Source of the DNA: Rhodoflexus caldus
Lineage (GTDB): Bacteria > Bacteroidota > Bacteroidia > Cytophagales > Thermoflexibacteraceae
NCBI RefSeq assembly: GCF_021206925.1
Contig: NZ_JAJPRF010000003.1
Span: 248,001 to 312,000 of the forward strand
Direction of reading: 5' to 3'
DNA: 64,000 bases
This document shows positions 28,575 to 37,822 of this stretch, in pieces; positions within the stretch are counted from its first letter, which is position 1; the number at the start of each line of letters is the position of its first letter. The notes below the pieces were generated by a model. That model made no database searches. It was not told the origin of the DNA and saw only the letters and a program-made list of their open reading frames with translations. A program made the translations under genes and the position numbers.

Positions 28575-29327
28575 ATGAAAGTATTCCCGCATCTGCTCGG
28601 CGCTTGCTTGTTGCTGGCAAGTGTTGCCTGTGCTCCCAAAGAAAGCACGTCATCAGAGGCTGCAATATCGGAAGCTGCAACATCTGCATTAGCCGACTTT
28701 GTGCAGGCAAATTTGCCCTACACCGCCGATACGCTGTTGATGAACCGAACGGAAAAGCCTATCGCGGCCGAAACCGCCGCACTGCTGTTTCGCAACGTAA
28801 CCGAAGCGGTAGCGTATGAAGGTGGGGCTTATTATCTCAGCCGCTTTTTGTATTTGGATTCGCTGTACAAAGCCAATCCAAACCCGACTTTTGACATCGG
28901 CGAATTGGTAAAAGTGAAGGCCTATGCCCTCAATCAATGGAAAGTCAGCGAACAGGTCGTTGCCCTTACCGTACTGATTGATTTCCAAAGCTATGAGGCC
29001 GACCCTTACAGTGCCGGACAGGCAGTGGTGCTGCTTACCTGCACGCCCGAAGGGAAGCCTATTCAGTCTTTGCTGATTGCGGAACGCAGCAGCGGCGGCG
29101 ACCCTCCTGCTTTTGGCAGTACGCTCCAAACCGCTGTTATCAGTCCTGCACAAGCAATCAGCATCAGCGAACTCAATGAGTCGGGAGAGTACGGCGAAGA
29201 TGGCCATGCTGACATCACGCGCTCCGGCAAAGAAAAAATCTACCGCATCCAACCCGACGGAACCATTCGCAAGGAAGCCGAAAAAGAGTTGCCACAGCAA
29301 AATTTTCGCAAAAACATGCAGCAATAA
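28575..29327 (+). CDS. Predicted lipoprotein of unknown function
   Basis: The 250-residue protein has a lipoprotein signal peptide with lipobox ASVAC and Cys19. A Ser/Ala/Glu-rich linker follows, then a globular domain with no recognised family. It ends with a polar tail (EKELPQQNFRKNMQQ). It lies 28 bases after the small coupled ORF on the same strand and may be read from the rfbB promoter. Confidence 0.7.
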   Translation: MKVFPHLLGACLLLASVACAPKESTSSEAAISEAATSALADFVQANLPYTADTLLMNRTEKPIAAETAALLFRNVTEAVAYEGGAYYLSRFLYLDSLYKANPNPTFDIGELVKVKAYALNQWKVSEQVVALTVLIDFQSYEADPYSAGQAVVLLTCTPEGKPIQSLLIAERSSGGDPPAFGSTLQTAVISPAQAISISELNESGEYGEDGHADITRSGKEKIYRIQPDGTIRKEAEKELPQQNFRKNMQQ

Positions 29328-29374
29328 GCCGATGTTGTCCGTATCCGAATTGCAGGGTTTATTTGCCCGAATAT

Positions 29375-29404
29375 TTGGCAGCCACATATTTCGGCATAAC
29401 TTTG
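29375..29404 (+). promoter_or_regulatory. Promoter of the aldolase-CBS gene
   Basis: TTG (29375-29377), 19 bases, then TAACTTTG (29397-29404), an exact match to the consensus. The start codon is 43 bases downstream. Confidence 0.68.
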
Positions 29405-29447
29405 CAGCCGCATTTTTATATGACAATCAATTATTTAGCTTACCGGC

Positions 29448-30461
29448 ATGGAACTTTATTTAGATTCGGTTGATATCAAGGAAATTGAGCAGGCTATGAA
29501 GCTCGGTTTTGTGGCAGGTCTGACCACTACGCCTACCTTCATGCACCGCGAGGGCATTACCGATATTGACGGTACAATCCTGAAACTGGCGCAAATGGTG
29601 CCCGTTTTGCAAGTAGAAGCACTCGGTGAAACGGCAGACGCTATTTACAACGAAGCCAAACGACTGATTGGCATTGGTTTAGACCCTAAGAAAACAGTGT
29701 TTAAAATACCTGTGTCTTTGGAAGGTGTAACGGCTTGCAAACGCCTTTCAAACGAAGGTATTATGGTCAATATCCACTTGGTTTATACGTTGCAACAGGC
29801 CTATATGGCAATGGCTGCCGGCGCAACTTACGTTTGCCCGCTCGTAGGTCGCCTGCAAGACCAAGGACATGATGCGCTGGCGCTGGTAGAACAGTGCGTA
29901 GAGGCCGTCAATTATTACGGCTACGACTCTAAAATCATGTTCTCTTCCGTGCGCCATGCCGAGCACGTTCGCAATGCAATTAACTTAGGCGTACACACTT
30001 GCACCGTTCCATGGAAAGTGATGAAATCGCTCACCGAAAATAACTTCACAACCATTGGCACACAGCAGTTCATTGAACATACCAAACTGATGACCATGCG
30101 TGTGAAAGATGTGATGAGCAGCGAAAATCCGGTAGTACAGGCACATCATTCGGTGATGGAGGCCATTGTGGTGATGACCAAGGCCGGATTTGGAGCAGTA
30201 ACGGTTGTTGAGGCCGATGGCACCGTAAAAGGAGTGTTTACCGATGGCGACCTGCGCCGCAATCTGGAACACGGCGAGGCTATTTTGCACAAGAAAATGG
30301 GTGAACTGACCTTTAAACAACCCGTTACCATTCAGGCCGATGCCCTCCTGTTTGAGGCTTCCGAGCTTTTCAAGAAAAGCAAAGTAGATACCATCGTAGT
30401 AGCCAATGGCAACACGGCGGTCGGCATGATTGATGTTCAGGACATCGTAAAACTGAGCTAA
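29448..30461 (+). CDS. Transaldolase/F6P-aldolase-like domain fused to a KdsD-type CBS pair
   Basis: Residues 1-215 are a TalC/FSA-type transaldolase barrel (MELYLDSVDI, VAGLTTTPT, KIPVSLEG, GATYVCPLVGRLQDQG). The Schiff-base Lys is Lys86 and Asp6 is kept. Three positions conserved in E. coli fructose-6-phosphate aldolase differ: Asn28 is Thr28, Thr109 is His110 and Tyr131 is Leu132, so the reaction or substrate may differ. Residues 220-337 are two CBS domains (MRVKDVMSS, GVFTDGDLRRNLEHG, GMIDVQDIVKL) closely resembling those of arabinose-5-phosphate isomerase KdsD. Here the SIS domain of KdsD is absent. The CBS pair likely senses a nucleotide or sugar nucleotide and controls the barrel. Confidence 0.85.
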   Translation: MELYLDSVDIKEIEQAMKLGFVAGLTTTPTFMHREGITDIDGTILKLAQMVPVLQVEALGETADAIYNEAKRLIGIGLDPKKTVFKIPVSLEGVTACKRLSNEGIMVNIHLVYTLQQAYMAMAAGATYVCPLVGRLQDQGHDALALVEQCVEAVNYYGYDSKIMFSSVRHAEHVRNAINLGVHTCTVPWKVMKSLTENNFTTIGTQQFIEHTKLMTMRVKDVMSSENPVVQAHHSVMEAIVVMTKAGFGAVTVVEADGTVKGVFTDGDLRRNLEHGEAILHKKMGELTFKQPVTIQADALLFEASELFKKSKVDTIVVANGNTAVGMIDVQDIVKLS

Positions 30462-30490
30462 GCCGCGCAATAAGTAAAAAAATTGCATAA

Positions 30491-30525
30491 AAAATCCTGA
30501 CAGGCACAGCGCTCGTCAGGATTTT
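30491..30525. terminator. Bidirectional terminator between convergent genes
   Basis: A perfect 11-base stem (30491-30501 with 30515-30525) has a run of A before it and T after it, so it can work in both directions. It serves the aldolase-CBS gene on the plus strand and the patatin gene on the minus strand. Confidence 0.88.
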
Positions 30526-30542
30526 TTTATTGCCTCGGCAAT

Positions 30543-31418
30543 TTACTGCACAAACGCTCCGATGGCCTCAAAGGCAAGTTCTTTGCCGAGTTCAATGAGT
30601 TCAGTGGCTTTGAAAAACTCAAAAGTGCCTGCCGAATCTGCCGGCACATCAATCACAATATCGGGCTGGTGGCGCTCTATGGTCAGTTGTGCCATGCGCC
30701 GCACCATTGCCGAAGACGAGGCAGAAATCAGCGAATAGTAACCGATACTCTGCTTGTCGGCAGAAGAAGCCAGCCTTGAAAGCCTGCTGAACAAACCGTT
30801 CAAGCTGAAATTGTTTGTGCCTTCGTTTTCCGGGGGCTCGGGTAATAATTTTTTAGGCACTTTGGCCGTTGGCTCTCCGTACAGATTCACCACAACCAAC
30901 AGATCATCACCGGTTCGGTGAACAAAATCTATCGGAACGGGATTGAGCACACCGCCGTCAATCAAAAATGTATCATCGTGCCTGACGGGCGTAATTACCG
31001 CCGGAATGGCAATAGAAGCACGCGCGGCATCGTAAAAACTGCCCTTGTTAAAAACAACTTCCCGCTCGTTGAGGATATCTGTTGCTACGGCAGTATATGG
31101 AATCCGCATGTCTTCTATGAGCATATCGGGGATAAAAGTTTTCATCTTTTCAAAAACTTTTTCTCCCTTAATCAGGCCGTGCGGCGCAAGTGTAAAGTCC
31201 ATTAACCCCCAAATGTCGCGTTTGTTGAGTCTTTTAATCCATTCGGTGTAGGCATCCAGTTGCCCCATGGCATACAAGCCGCCAATAACAGCCCCAATGG
31301 AAGACCCTGCTACCGATGAGATATGAAAACCCTGCGCCTCGAGCGCCTGAATGACCCCTGCATGAGCCAGCCCGCGTGAGCCGCCACTGGACAATACTAA
31401 AGCTACATTTCTTTTCAT
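30543..31418 (-). CDS. Patatin-like phospholipase, RssA-type
   Basis: The 291-residue protein has the patatin oxyanion motif SSGGSRGLAHAG, the nucleophile Ser40 in GSSIG and Asp154 in IDGGVLNPVP, the two catalytic residues of this serine/Asp dyad lipase family. No signal peptide or porin domain is present, so it is likely cytoplasmic or loosely membrane bound, as with RssA. The natural substrate is not shown. It terminates at the bidirectional hairpin shared with the aldolase-CBS gene. Confidence 0.88.
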   Translation of the reverse strand: MKRNVALVLSSGGSRGLAHAGVIQALEAQGFHISSVAGSSIGAVIGGLYAMGQLDAYTEWIKRLNKRDIWGLMDFTLAPHGLIKGEKVFEKMKTFIPDMLIEDMRIPYTAVATDILNEREVVFNKGSFYDAARASIAIPAVITPVRHDDTFLIDGGVLNPVPIDFVHRTGDDLLVVVNLYGEPTAKVPKKLLPEPPENEGTNNFSLNGLFSRLSRLASSADKQSIGYYSLISASSSAMVRRMAQLTIERHQPDIVIDVPADSAGTFEFFKATELIELGKELAFEAIGAFVQ

Positions 31419-31491
31419 TCCTTATACGGCAGTTTATTAAATGCACAACCGAAATACATACGCAAACAGCCGTACAAAAGATGTACAAACA

Positions 31492-32265
31492 TTAGGCGTT
31501 GAACTGAATTTGTTTCAGGTCAAAAGTTTCTATGCTGTTTTGCGTGCGCACCAACAAGCGGCCTGCCGTATCAATATCTTCAATAATGCCTTCAAAAATA
31601 ACAGGCACATCATTCCGCAAATCGGTGTAAGCGGCGGGTTGCCCCCTGCGATATAGCCTGTTCAGGTAGGCCAGCCTGATGGGTACGTTGCCTTGTGTTT
31701 GCAACTGTAAATAACGCTTTTCTAATTGACGCATCAAAAAATCAAACACTTCGGGCAGCGATTGTTGCTGCCCCGAAACCAACTTCAAGGAAGTGGCAAC
31801 TATCCCGTTAAAATCAGTCTGGTTTACATTCAGGCCAATGCCAACAATGCTGTAACGAATTTGCGCACCTTGCAAAGTGTTTTCAATCAAAGTGCCGCAT
31901 ATTTTCTGCCCGTCCGCATAAATATCATTAGGCCACTTAACGGCTACTGCCGCATCGGGCAGAAAATGAGCAACTGTTTCGGCTATGGCAAGCGAAACAG
32001 CCATATTCAGCACAAAAGAATCGGCAGCACCGATAAACGAAGGCGACCATATGAGCGACAAAGTCAGATTTAACCCGGGAGCCGCCTGCCAACTGTTGCC
32101 GCGCTGCCCCCTGCCTTTGGTCTGACTGTCAGCAATAATTACCGTGCCGGCGATGGCACGGCCGGACTGTATAAACTCTGCCGCTGTGTCATTAGTAGAC
32201 TGACAAGTTGGCAGGTGAACGACTTTTTTACCCGTGAATAAGGTATCAGCAACAATTTTGTACAA
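31492..32265 (-). CDS. birA: Biotin--[acetyl-CoA-carboxylase] ligase
   Basis: This enzyme attaches biotin to carboxylase carrier proteins. The 257-residue protein is the short, catalytic form without an N-terminal DNA-binding domain, so it does not act as a biotin-operon repressor. Conserved blocks are STNDTA, TKGRGQRGNSW (biotinyl-AMP binding) and VKWPNDIYADGQKICG. The start is TTG at 32265, as no ATG lies in frame nearby and the protein begins at the family's usual point. It is divergent from rsfS, with 71 bases between start codons, as is common in Bacteroidota. Confidence 0.93.
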   Translation of the reverse strand: MYKIVADTLFTGKKVVHLPTCQSTNDTAAEFIQSGRAIAGTVIIADSQTKGRGQRGNSWQAAPGLNLTLSLIWSPSFIGAADSFVLNMAVSLAIAETVAHFLPDAAVAVKWPNDIYADGQKICGTLIENTLQGAQIRYSIVGIGLNVNQTDFNGIVATSLKLVSGQQQSLPEVFDFLMRQLEKRYLQLQTQGNVPIRLAYLNRLYRRGQPAAYTDLRNDVPVIFEGIIEDIDTAGRLLVRTQNSIETFDLKQIQFNA

Positions 32266-32336
32266 GAAAAAAATGTATTTTTGTATAAACGCAAAGTTAA
32301 ATCAACCGTAGTAACAAGTACCTCCTCAACTACTGC

Positions 32337-32744
32337 ATGACACAAGGAATCCAAGCAAAAAAGAAACAAGCCGATGCGGAAATGTTAAGCCGAATCATTG
32401 CTGAAGGCATGTTAGAAAAAAAAGGCATAGACGTAGTGATTATGGATCTGCGAAAAGCCAAAAATGCGGTAACTGATTTTTTTGTAATCTGTTCCGGTAA
32501 TTCCGACACACAGGTAGAAGCCCTGATGAACTCGGTGGAAGAACAGGTGCACAAACACTTAGGCGAATGGCCTTGGCAAAAAGAAGGCAAAGCCAATCGC
32601 GAGTGGATTTTGCTGGATTACGTGAATGTGGTAGCCCATATTTTTAAAAAAGACAGGAGACAGTTTTATGGTTTGGAAGAATTGTGGGGCGATGCTGAAA
32701 CCATCCACGTAGAAAATTCAGCGTTTTCCCCCTCACATTCCTAA
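32337..32744 (+). CDS. rsfS: Ribosome silencing factor RsfS
   Basis: RsfS binds ribosomal protein L14 and blocks subunit joining when nutrients are low. The 135-residue protein has the DUF143 blocks KKGIDVVIMDLRKAKNAVTDFFVICSG, NSDTQVEAL, and WILLDYVNVVAHIFKKDRRQFYGLEELWGDAE. It is located between birA and ftsH. The ftsH start is 70 bases downstream and there is no terminator between them, so they are probably co-transcribed. Confidence 0.94.
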   Translation: MTQGIQAKKKQADAEMLSRIIAEGMLEKKGIDVVIMDLRKAKNAVTDFFVICSGNSDTQVEALMNSVEEQVHKHLGEWPWQKEGKANREWILLDYVNVVAHIFKKDRRQFYGLEELWGDAETIHVENSAFSPSHS

Positions 32745-32813
32745 TTGAAACATTCACCTTTTTATGTTTGTTTATTCGGCATAACAGCCACACCTTTTGA
32801 GGCATTTGAGACA

Positions 32814-34832
32814 ATGGCAAATAATCAGGATAATAATCAGAAGAAACCCCCAATCATTCCAAGACCTACGCCGAAAAATAACTACCAAATATGGTTGCTT
32901 ATTCTCATTATTGGTGTAGTCTCTTCTTTGTACTATTTCAACAGGGCAGTTCCTACTATCAGCATTACGCAAAAGCGATTTGAGCAAATGCTCGCTGCGG
33001 GCGATGTTAAGAATATCATCATCGTTAATAAACGCTTTGTAGAAGTGTATCTGACCGTTGAGGCACTCAACAAGCCCGAATACAGGGAAGAGTTCGCCCA
33101 ACGCAGCCCTATGGCACTCATGCAAGGGCCTCATTACAAGTTCAACATCGCTTCCGATGAAAAATTTCTGAACGATTTGGACGAAATCCAAAAAGACATC
33201 CCGCGCGACAAGCGACTGGAATACTCCACCGATAACGACAGGCCGGATTTTACCAATCTGTTTTGGACATGGGGCTTCCTGTTTCTGCTCGTTTTCGGGT
33301 TTTACTTCCTCATGCGTCGTATGACAGGCGCAGGCCCCGGCGGACAGATTTTCAACATCGGCAAGTCGCGTGCAGCCCTGTTTGATGCGGAAAACAAAGT
33401 GAAAGTTACTTTCGCCGATGTAGCAGGTCTAGATGAAGCCAAACAGGAAGTAGAAGAAATTGTAGATTTTCTGAAAAACCCTGCCAAATACACCAACTTG
33501 GGAGGCAAAATACCCAAAGGGTGTTTGCTGGTAGGCCCTCCTGGAACAGGTAAAACCCTGCTTGCCAAAGCTGTGGCAGGAGAGGCAGGCGTTCCCTTCT
33601 TCAGCCTTTCCGGTTCCGACTTCGTAGAAATGTTTGTTGGTGTGGGTGCTGCCCGTGTACGCGACCTTTTCAAACAGGCCAAGGAAAAAGCCCCCTGCAT
33701 AGTATTCATCGACGAAATAGACGCCATCGGTCGCTCGCGCGGCAAGGGTGCCATGCCGGGGGCTAACGATGAACGCGAAAATACCTTAAACTCGCTGCTG
33801 GTTGAAATGGACGGTTTCGGAACAGACTCCGGTGTTATCATTTTGGCTGCTACTAACCGCCCCGACGTATTGGACAGTGCATTGCTGCGCCCCGGTCGCT
33901 TCGACCGTCAAATCAGCGTGGACAAGCCCGACATCATTGGCCGCGAAGCTATTTTCCGCGTACACATGAAACCGTTGAAACTTGGGGAAGATGTGGATAT
34001 CAAAAAACTTGCTGCGCAAACTCCGGGTTTTGCAGGTGCGGAAATTGCCAACGTTTGCAACGAAGCCGCTCTGATTGCTGCACGCCACGATAAGAAGAAA
34101 ATTGAAATGAAAGACTTCCAAGATGCCATTGACCGCGTGATTGGAGGCTTGGAGAAGAAAAACAAAATCATTTCACCCGAAGAAAAGAAAATTGTTGCCT
34201 ACCACGAAGCAGGGCACGCCATTGCCGGCTGGTTTTTGGAACATGCCGACCCGTTGGTAAAAGTAAGCATTGTGCCGCGTGGCGTAGCAGCACTGGGCTA
34301 TGCGCAATACCTGCCCAAAGAACAGTTCCTCTACACAACCGAGCAACTGATTGACGAAATGTGTATGACGCTGGGCGGAAGAGCTGCGGAAGATGTAGTG
34401 TTCGGTAAAATTTCTACAGGAGCACTCAGCGACTTGGAACGCGTAACCAAAATGGCTTACAGCATGGTTTCCGTTTATGGCATGAACGATAAAATCGGGA
34501 ATATATCGTTTTACGACTCTAAGCGCTCCGATTACATGTTTGAAAAGCCTTACTCCGAATCAACCGCAAAACTGATTGACGACGAGGTGAAAAAATTGGT
34601 GGATGGAGCGTATCAACGCACCAAAAACCTACTCATTAGTAAGCGCCACGAACTTGAAGTAATAGCCCAGGAACTCCTTTCCAAGGAAATTATTTTCCAG
34701 AATGACATTGAGCGGTTGATTGGCAAACGTCCTTTTGCACATCAAACAACCTACGAAGCCTATACGCAAAGCTCTCCACAAACGTCCGAATCTGCTACTA
34801 CCGGCAGTGCAAATGTGGAAAGCGAAGTTTAA
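32814..34832 (+). CDS. ftsH: ATP-dependent zinc metalloprotease FtsH
   Basis: FtsH degrades unneeded membrane and cytosolic proteins. The 672-residue protein has an N-terminal membrane segment at about 26-42, a periplasmic loop and a second membrane segment at about 148-167. The AAA domain has Walker A GPPGTGKT (241-248), Walker B IDEID (near 300) and [23 protein letters not shown]. The zinc protease motif is HEAGH (464-468). ATG 32814 is chosen; a TTG at 32745 would add 23 residues that do not fit the family. Confidence 0.97.
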   Translation: MANNQDNNQKKPPIIPRPTPKNNYQIWLLILIIGVVSSLYYFNRAVPTISITQKRFEQMLAAGDVKNIIIVNKRFVEVYLTVEALNKPEYREEFAQRSPMALMQGPHYKFNIASDEKFLNDLDEIQKDIPRDKRLEYSTDNDRPDFTNLFWTWGFLFLLVFGFYFLMRRMTGAGPGGQIFNIGKSRAALFDAENKVKVTFADVAGLDEAKQEVEEIVDFLKNPAKYTNLGGKIPKGCLLVGPPGTGKTLLAKAVAGEAGVPFFSLSGSDFVEMFVGVGAARVRDLFKQAKEKAPCIVFIDEIDAIGRSRGKGAMPGANDERENTLNSLLVEMDGFGTDSGVIILAATNRPDVLDSALLRPGRFDRQISVDKPDIIGREAIFRVHMKPLKLGEDVDIKKLAAQTPGFAGAEIANVCNEAALIAARHDKKKIEMKDFQDAIDRVIGGLEKKNKIISPEEKKIVAYHEAGHAIAGWFLEHADPLVKVSIVPRGVAALGYAQYLPKEQFLYTTEQLIDEMCMTLGGRAAEDVVFGKISTGALSDLERVTKMAYSMVSVYGMNDKIGNISFYDSKRSDYMFEKPYSESTAKLIDDEVKKLVDGAYQRTKNLLISKRHELEVIAQELLSKEIIFQNDIERLIGKRPFAHQTTYEAYTQSSPQTSESATTGSANVESEV

Positions 34833-34860
34833 TCGGATATACCTCGTCTGTTTACAGGTT

Positions 34861-34894
34861 AAAAAGGGAGCTTTATATGGCAGCTCCCTTTTTT
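34861..34894 (+). terminator. Rho-independent terminator of ftsH
   Basis: A 7-base stem (34866-34872 with 34882-34888) is extended by A/T pairs, followed by T-rich sequence. It lies about 30 bases after the ftsH stop. Confidence 0.82.
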
Positions 34895-34959
34895 GATGCT
34901 CATTGTTTTGCATATATTTGTCCGCTAAAATTTTGTATCACCTTAAATCTGCATTTCGC

Positions 34960-35583
34960 GTGAATAACAACTCTTTATCTCTTATACTCAATATCGTATT
35001 AGCTGTTGCAGTTGCATTTTTGTATTATCTGCATTTTTCCGGTAAAGAATCCGGCACTCATTCAACTCCTGTTGCAGGCGAAGGACAGGGTGGAGCCATG
35101 ATAGCCTATATCAATACCGACTCATTGCTGAGCAACTACAAGTTTTTTGAAGACATGCAAAATGAGTTGGCAGAAAAAAAAGGCAAAGCCGAACGGCAGT
35201 TAATCTCACGTGGTCAGTCTTTGCAGCAGGAAGCCAGCAGCGTAGAGAAGCGTATTCAGGCAGGTTTGATGACCAACAACCAAATCAAAGAAGCTCAGCA
35301 AACACTGGGTCAGAAAGAGCAGGAACTGATTGCCTACCGTGAAACTATCATGGCAGGCCTGATGGAGGAAGAAAAAGTGCTGAATAACCGCCTGTACGAC
35401 AGCTTGATGGCTTACCTGAAAGAATACAACAAGGATAAAAAATATCAGTATATCTTTGGTTATACCAAAGGCGGCGGTATTTTGCTGGCCAATGATAAAT
35501 TAGATGTTACCAACGATATTCTGAAAGGCCTGAACGAACGTTATGCAAAATCGGCTAAACCGGTAGAAAGCAACAAAAAGTAA
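34960..35583 (+). CDS. OmpH/Skp-like periplasmic protein with membrane anchor
   Basis: The 207-residue protein has one hydrophobic segment at the N-terminus (LILNIVLAVAVAFLYYLHF, signal anchor), then a helical OmpH-type domain. It contains IAYINTDSLLSNYKFFEDMQNEL, long coiled-coil arms (about residues 75-150) and YQYIFGYTKGGGILLANDKLDVT near the end, all typical of Skp-family outer-membrane chaperones. The start is GTG at 34960; no ATG is in frame nearby. It is followed by a very strong bidirectional terminator. Confidence 0.85.
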   Translation: MNNNSLSLILNIVLAVAVAFLYYLHFSGKESGTHSTPVAGEGQGGAMIAYINTDSLLSNYKFFEDMQNELAEKKGKAERQLISRGQSLQQEASSVEKRIQAGLMTNNQIKEAQQTLGQKEQELIAYRETIMAGLMEEEKVLNNRLYDSLMAYLKEYNKDKKYQYIFGYTKGGGILLANDKLDVTNDILKGLNERYAKSAKPVESNKK

Positions 35584-35600
35584 TTCAATAGCTTACATCA

Positions 35601-35645
35601 AATAAGAACGCCTGCTTTGGTGCTATCCAAGCAGGCGTTCTTATT
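35601..35645. terminator. Strong bidirectional terminator, 17-base perfect stem
   Basis: The stem is perfect for 17 bases (35601-35617 with 35629-35645) around an 11-base loop. A/T flanks let it act in both directions. It separates the Skp-like gene from the rnc gene, which converge here. Confidence 0.9.
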
Positions 35646-35676
35646 TCACACGGTAGTAGAAATCCGCAGATTTCTG

Positions 35677-36423
35677 TCAAATGGCAAATTGTTCACAGGC
35701 TTTGCGGGCGGCATCTTGCTCGGCTTTTTTCTTGCTGTAACCGTTGCCGCGTGAAACCTCTTCACCATCCAAAATTACCTGCACTTTGAACTGACGGTGT
35801 GAGCCGTGTGCACGCTCCGATAGCAATTCAAAACGCACTTGTTTATTATTGCGCTGTGCCCATTCTATCAGGCGGCTTTTGTAGTTGGTATCGGTTTCAA
35901 CCACCTCGTCCATATCAAAATGGTTGCCCAATAATTTTTCTATGATAAACCGCCTACAAAAATGAAAGCCTTTGTCTAAAAATACAGCCCCTACGAATGC
36001 CTCCATCGCATCTCCGTACAAATATTTAAACGATTGCGGAGAGGATTTGCTGCGCTTGGCATCGTACACAACCAAGTTGTCAAGGCCGATTTTGCGGGCA
36101 AGCAAATTCAGAGATTCGCGGCTGACAATTCGCGAGCGAATTTCGGTGAGAAACCCCTCATCCCTATACGGATATTTTTTAAACAGATACTCGGCAACTA
36201 CTGCCCCCAGTATGGCATCGCCTAAATACTCGAGGCGTTCGTTAGATTCGCGGTAGCCGTCGCGCATCTCCTTTGCCACCGAGCTGTGAATCAGGGCAAG
36301 TTTGTAGAGTTGCAGATTGGAGGGCTTATTGCCTGTAATCTGTTGAATGGCTTTCAACAGCACTTTATCTTCCGACGAGTAGGCCCTGAACCAGTTACTG
36401 ATATGCCTTAAAAAACTACTCAA
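35677..36423 (-). CDS. rnc: Ribonuclease III
   Basis: RNase III cuts double-stranded RNA in rRNA and mRNA processing. The 248-residue protein has the catalytic signature NERLEYLGDAILG (61-73) and, further on, the acidic residues of GDAMEAFVGAVFLD. The dsRNA-binding domain is in the last 70 residues (DTNYKSRLIEWAQ, GNGYSKKKAEQDAARKA). The only usable start is TTG at 36423, because a stop lies a few codons upstream and no ATG follows until residue 53. It starts 12 bases after the fabF stop. The order acpP-fabF-rnc is conserved in many bacteria. Confidence 0.95.
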   Translation of the reverse strand: MSSFLRHISNWFRAYSSEDKVLLKAIQQITGNKPSNLQLYKLALIHSSVAKEMRDGYRESNERLEYLGDAILGAVVAEYLFKKYPYRDEGFLTEIRSRIVSRESLNLLARKIGLDNLVVYDAKRSKSSPQSFKYLYGDAMEAFVGAVFLDKGFHFCRRFIIEKLLGNHFDMDEVVETDTNYKSRLIEWAQRNNKQVRFELLSERAHGSHRQFKVQVILDGEEVSRGNGYSKKKAEQDAARKACEQFAI

Positions 36424-36435
36424 ATGTATGCCTGA

Positions 36436-37692
36436 TTATGCCTGATAACGTTTAAGAATCAGCGAACAGTTGTGCCCGCCAAATCCAAAGGTGTTGCTGA
36501 GTGCAACATCTACTTTGCGCGCCTGTGCCTGATTGAATGTGAAGTTCAGACGAGGGTCAAACTGTTCGTCATCTGTAAAATGGTTAATGGTTGGTGGAAT
36601 GTTCTGGTGTTGAATGGCATAGATACACGCCAATGCTTCCACCGCACCGGCAGCCCCCAGCAGGTGGCCGGTCATAGATTTGGTAGAACTGATATTGAGT
36701 TTGTATGCATGTTCACCAAATACTTTTTGGATGGCCAGCGTTTCGCTAACGTCGCCCAATGGCGTAGAAGTGCCGTGAACGTTGATGTAGTCCACGTCTG
36801 TGGCGCTCAAACCCGCATCTTCCAGTGCATTGCGCATGACGGTTTCTGCGCCTAACCCTTCCGGATGCGGAGCGGTAATATGGTAGGCATCGGCCGTCAT
36901 GCCGCCTCCTACAATTTCGGCATATATTTTTGCTCCGCGGTTGAGGGCGTGTTCAAGTTCTTCCAGAATGAGGCAAGCACCGCCTTCTCCCATCACAAAA
37001 CCGTCGCGGTCTTTGTCAAATGGGCGGGAAGCAGTTTGCGGGGAGTCATTGCGTTCGGAAAGTGCTTTCATGGAATTAAAACCACCCATGCCGCACTCGT
37101 TGATAGCGGCTTCGGAGCCTCCCGTAACCATGATGTCAGCCTTATTCCAGCGGATATAGTTAAAAGCATCAACAATGGCGTTGGAGGCAGACGCACAAGC
37201 CGAAACCGTAGCAAAATTTGGCCCGCGCAGTCCGTATTTCATAGAAATATGCCCGGCGCATATGTCAATAATCATCCGAGTGATGAAGAACGGACTGAAT
37301 CGGGGAGTGCCTTGATACTCCAAAAAATAAGTGCGTAATTCTTCCTGAATGGCGTTGATTCCTCCTATACCTGAACCCCAGATAACACCGGCGCGATAAC
37401 GGTTTTCTTTTTCCATGTCTATACCGGCATCTGCCATTGCTTGGTCTGAAACAGCAGTGGCAAATTGCGCAAACAGGTCGTATTTGCGCACTTCCTTTTT
37501 ATCGAGGTATAATAACGGGTCAAAACCTTTTACCTCGCAGGCAAATTTGGTTTTAAACTTTTCCGTATCGAATCGGGTGATGGGGGCAGCGCCGCTGATA
37601 CCTTTGGCAAGGCCATCCCAATATTCGGCTACGGTATTACCAATAGGAGTAACAGCGCCAAGGCCGGTAACTACAACTCTTCTGGGTTTCAT
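36436..37692 (-). CDS. fabF: 3-oxoacyl-ACP synthase II
   Basis: FabF elongates acyl-ACP in type II fatty acid synthesis. The 418-residue protein has the Cys-His-His catalytic set: Cys166 (SACASASNAI), His306 (NVHGTSTPLGD) and His343 (MTGHLLGAAGA). ATG at 37692 is used; a TTG seven codons upstream would give an unusual extension. It lies between acpP and rnc on the same strand. A hairpin precedes it and may reduce its expression relative to acpP. Confidence 0.96.
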   Translation of the reverse strand: MKPRRVVVTGLGAVTPIGNTVAEYWDGLAKGISGAAPITRFDTEKFKTKFACEVKGFDPLLYLDKKEVRKYDLFAQFATAVSDQAMADAGIDMEKENRYRAGVIWGSGIGGINAIQEELRTYFLEYQGTPRFSPFFITRMIIDICAGHISMKYGLRGPNFATVSACASASNAIVDAFNYIRWNKADIMVTGGSEAAINECGMGGFNSMKALSERNDSPQTASRPFDKDRDGFVMGEGGACLILEELEHALNRGAKIYAEIVGGGMTADAYHITAPHPEGLGAETVMRNALEDAGLSATDVDYINVHGTSTPLGDVSETLAIQKVFGEHAYKLNISSTKSMTGHLLGAAGAVEALACIYAIQHQNIPPTINHFTDDEQFDPRLNFTFNQAQARKVDVALSNTFGFGGHNCSLILKRYQA

Positions 37693-37755
37693 GGGTAGTG
37701 AATTTTTGGACAAAATTACGCTCCTGACTTAAAACGCACATGTACGATACAAAAC

Positions 37756-37796
37756 AGGCAACAGGTCAGGGAAATTCAGCCCAAAACCTGTTGCCT
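37756..37796 (-). terminator. Hairpin between acpP and fabF, possible partial terminator
   Basis: A perfect 11-base stem (37756-37766 with 37786-37796) with a 19-base loop is followed on the minus strand by a T-rich but interrupted tract. It lies 26 bases after the acpP stop and 63 bases before the fabF start. It could let acpP be made in excess over fabF. Confidence 0.55.
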
Positions 37797-37822
37797 ATGA
37801 CCAATACTTTGTTCGGTAGAGG

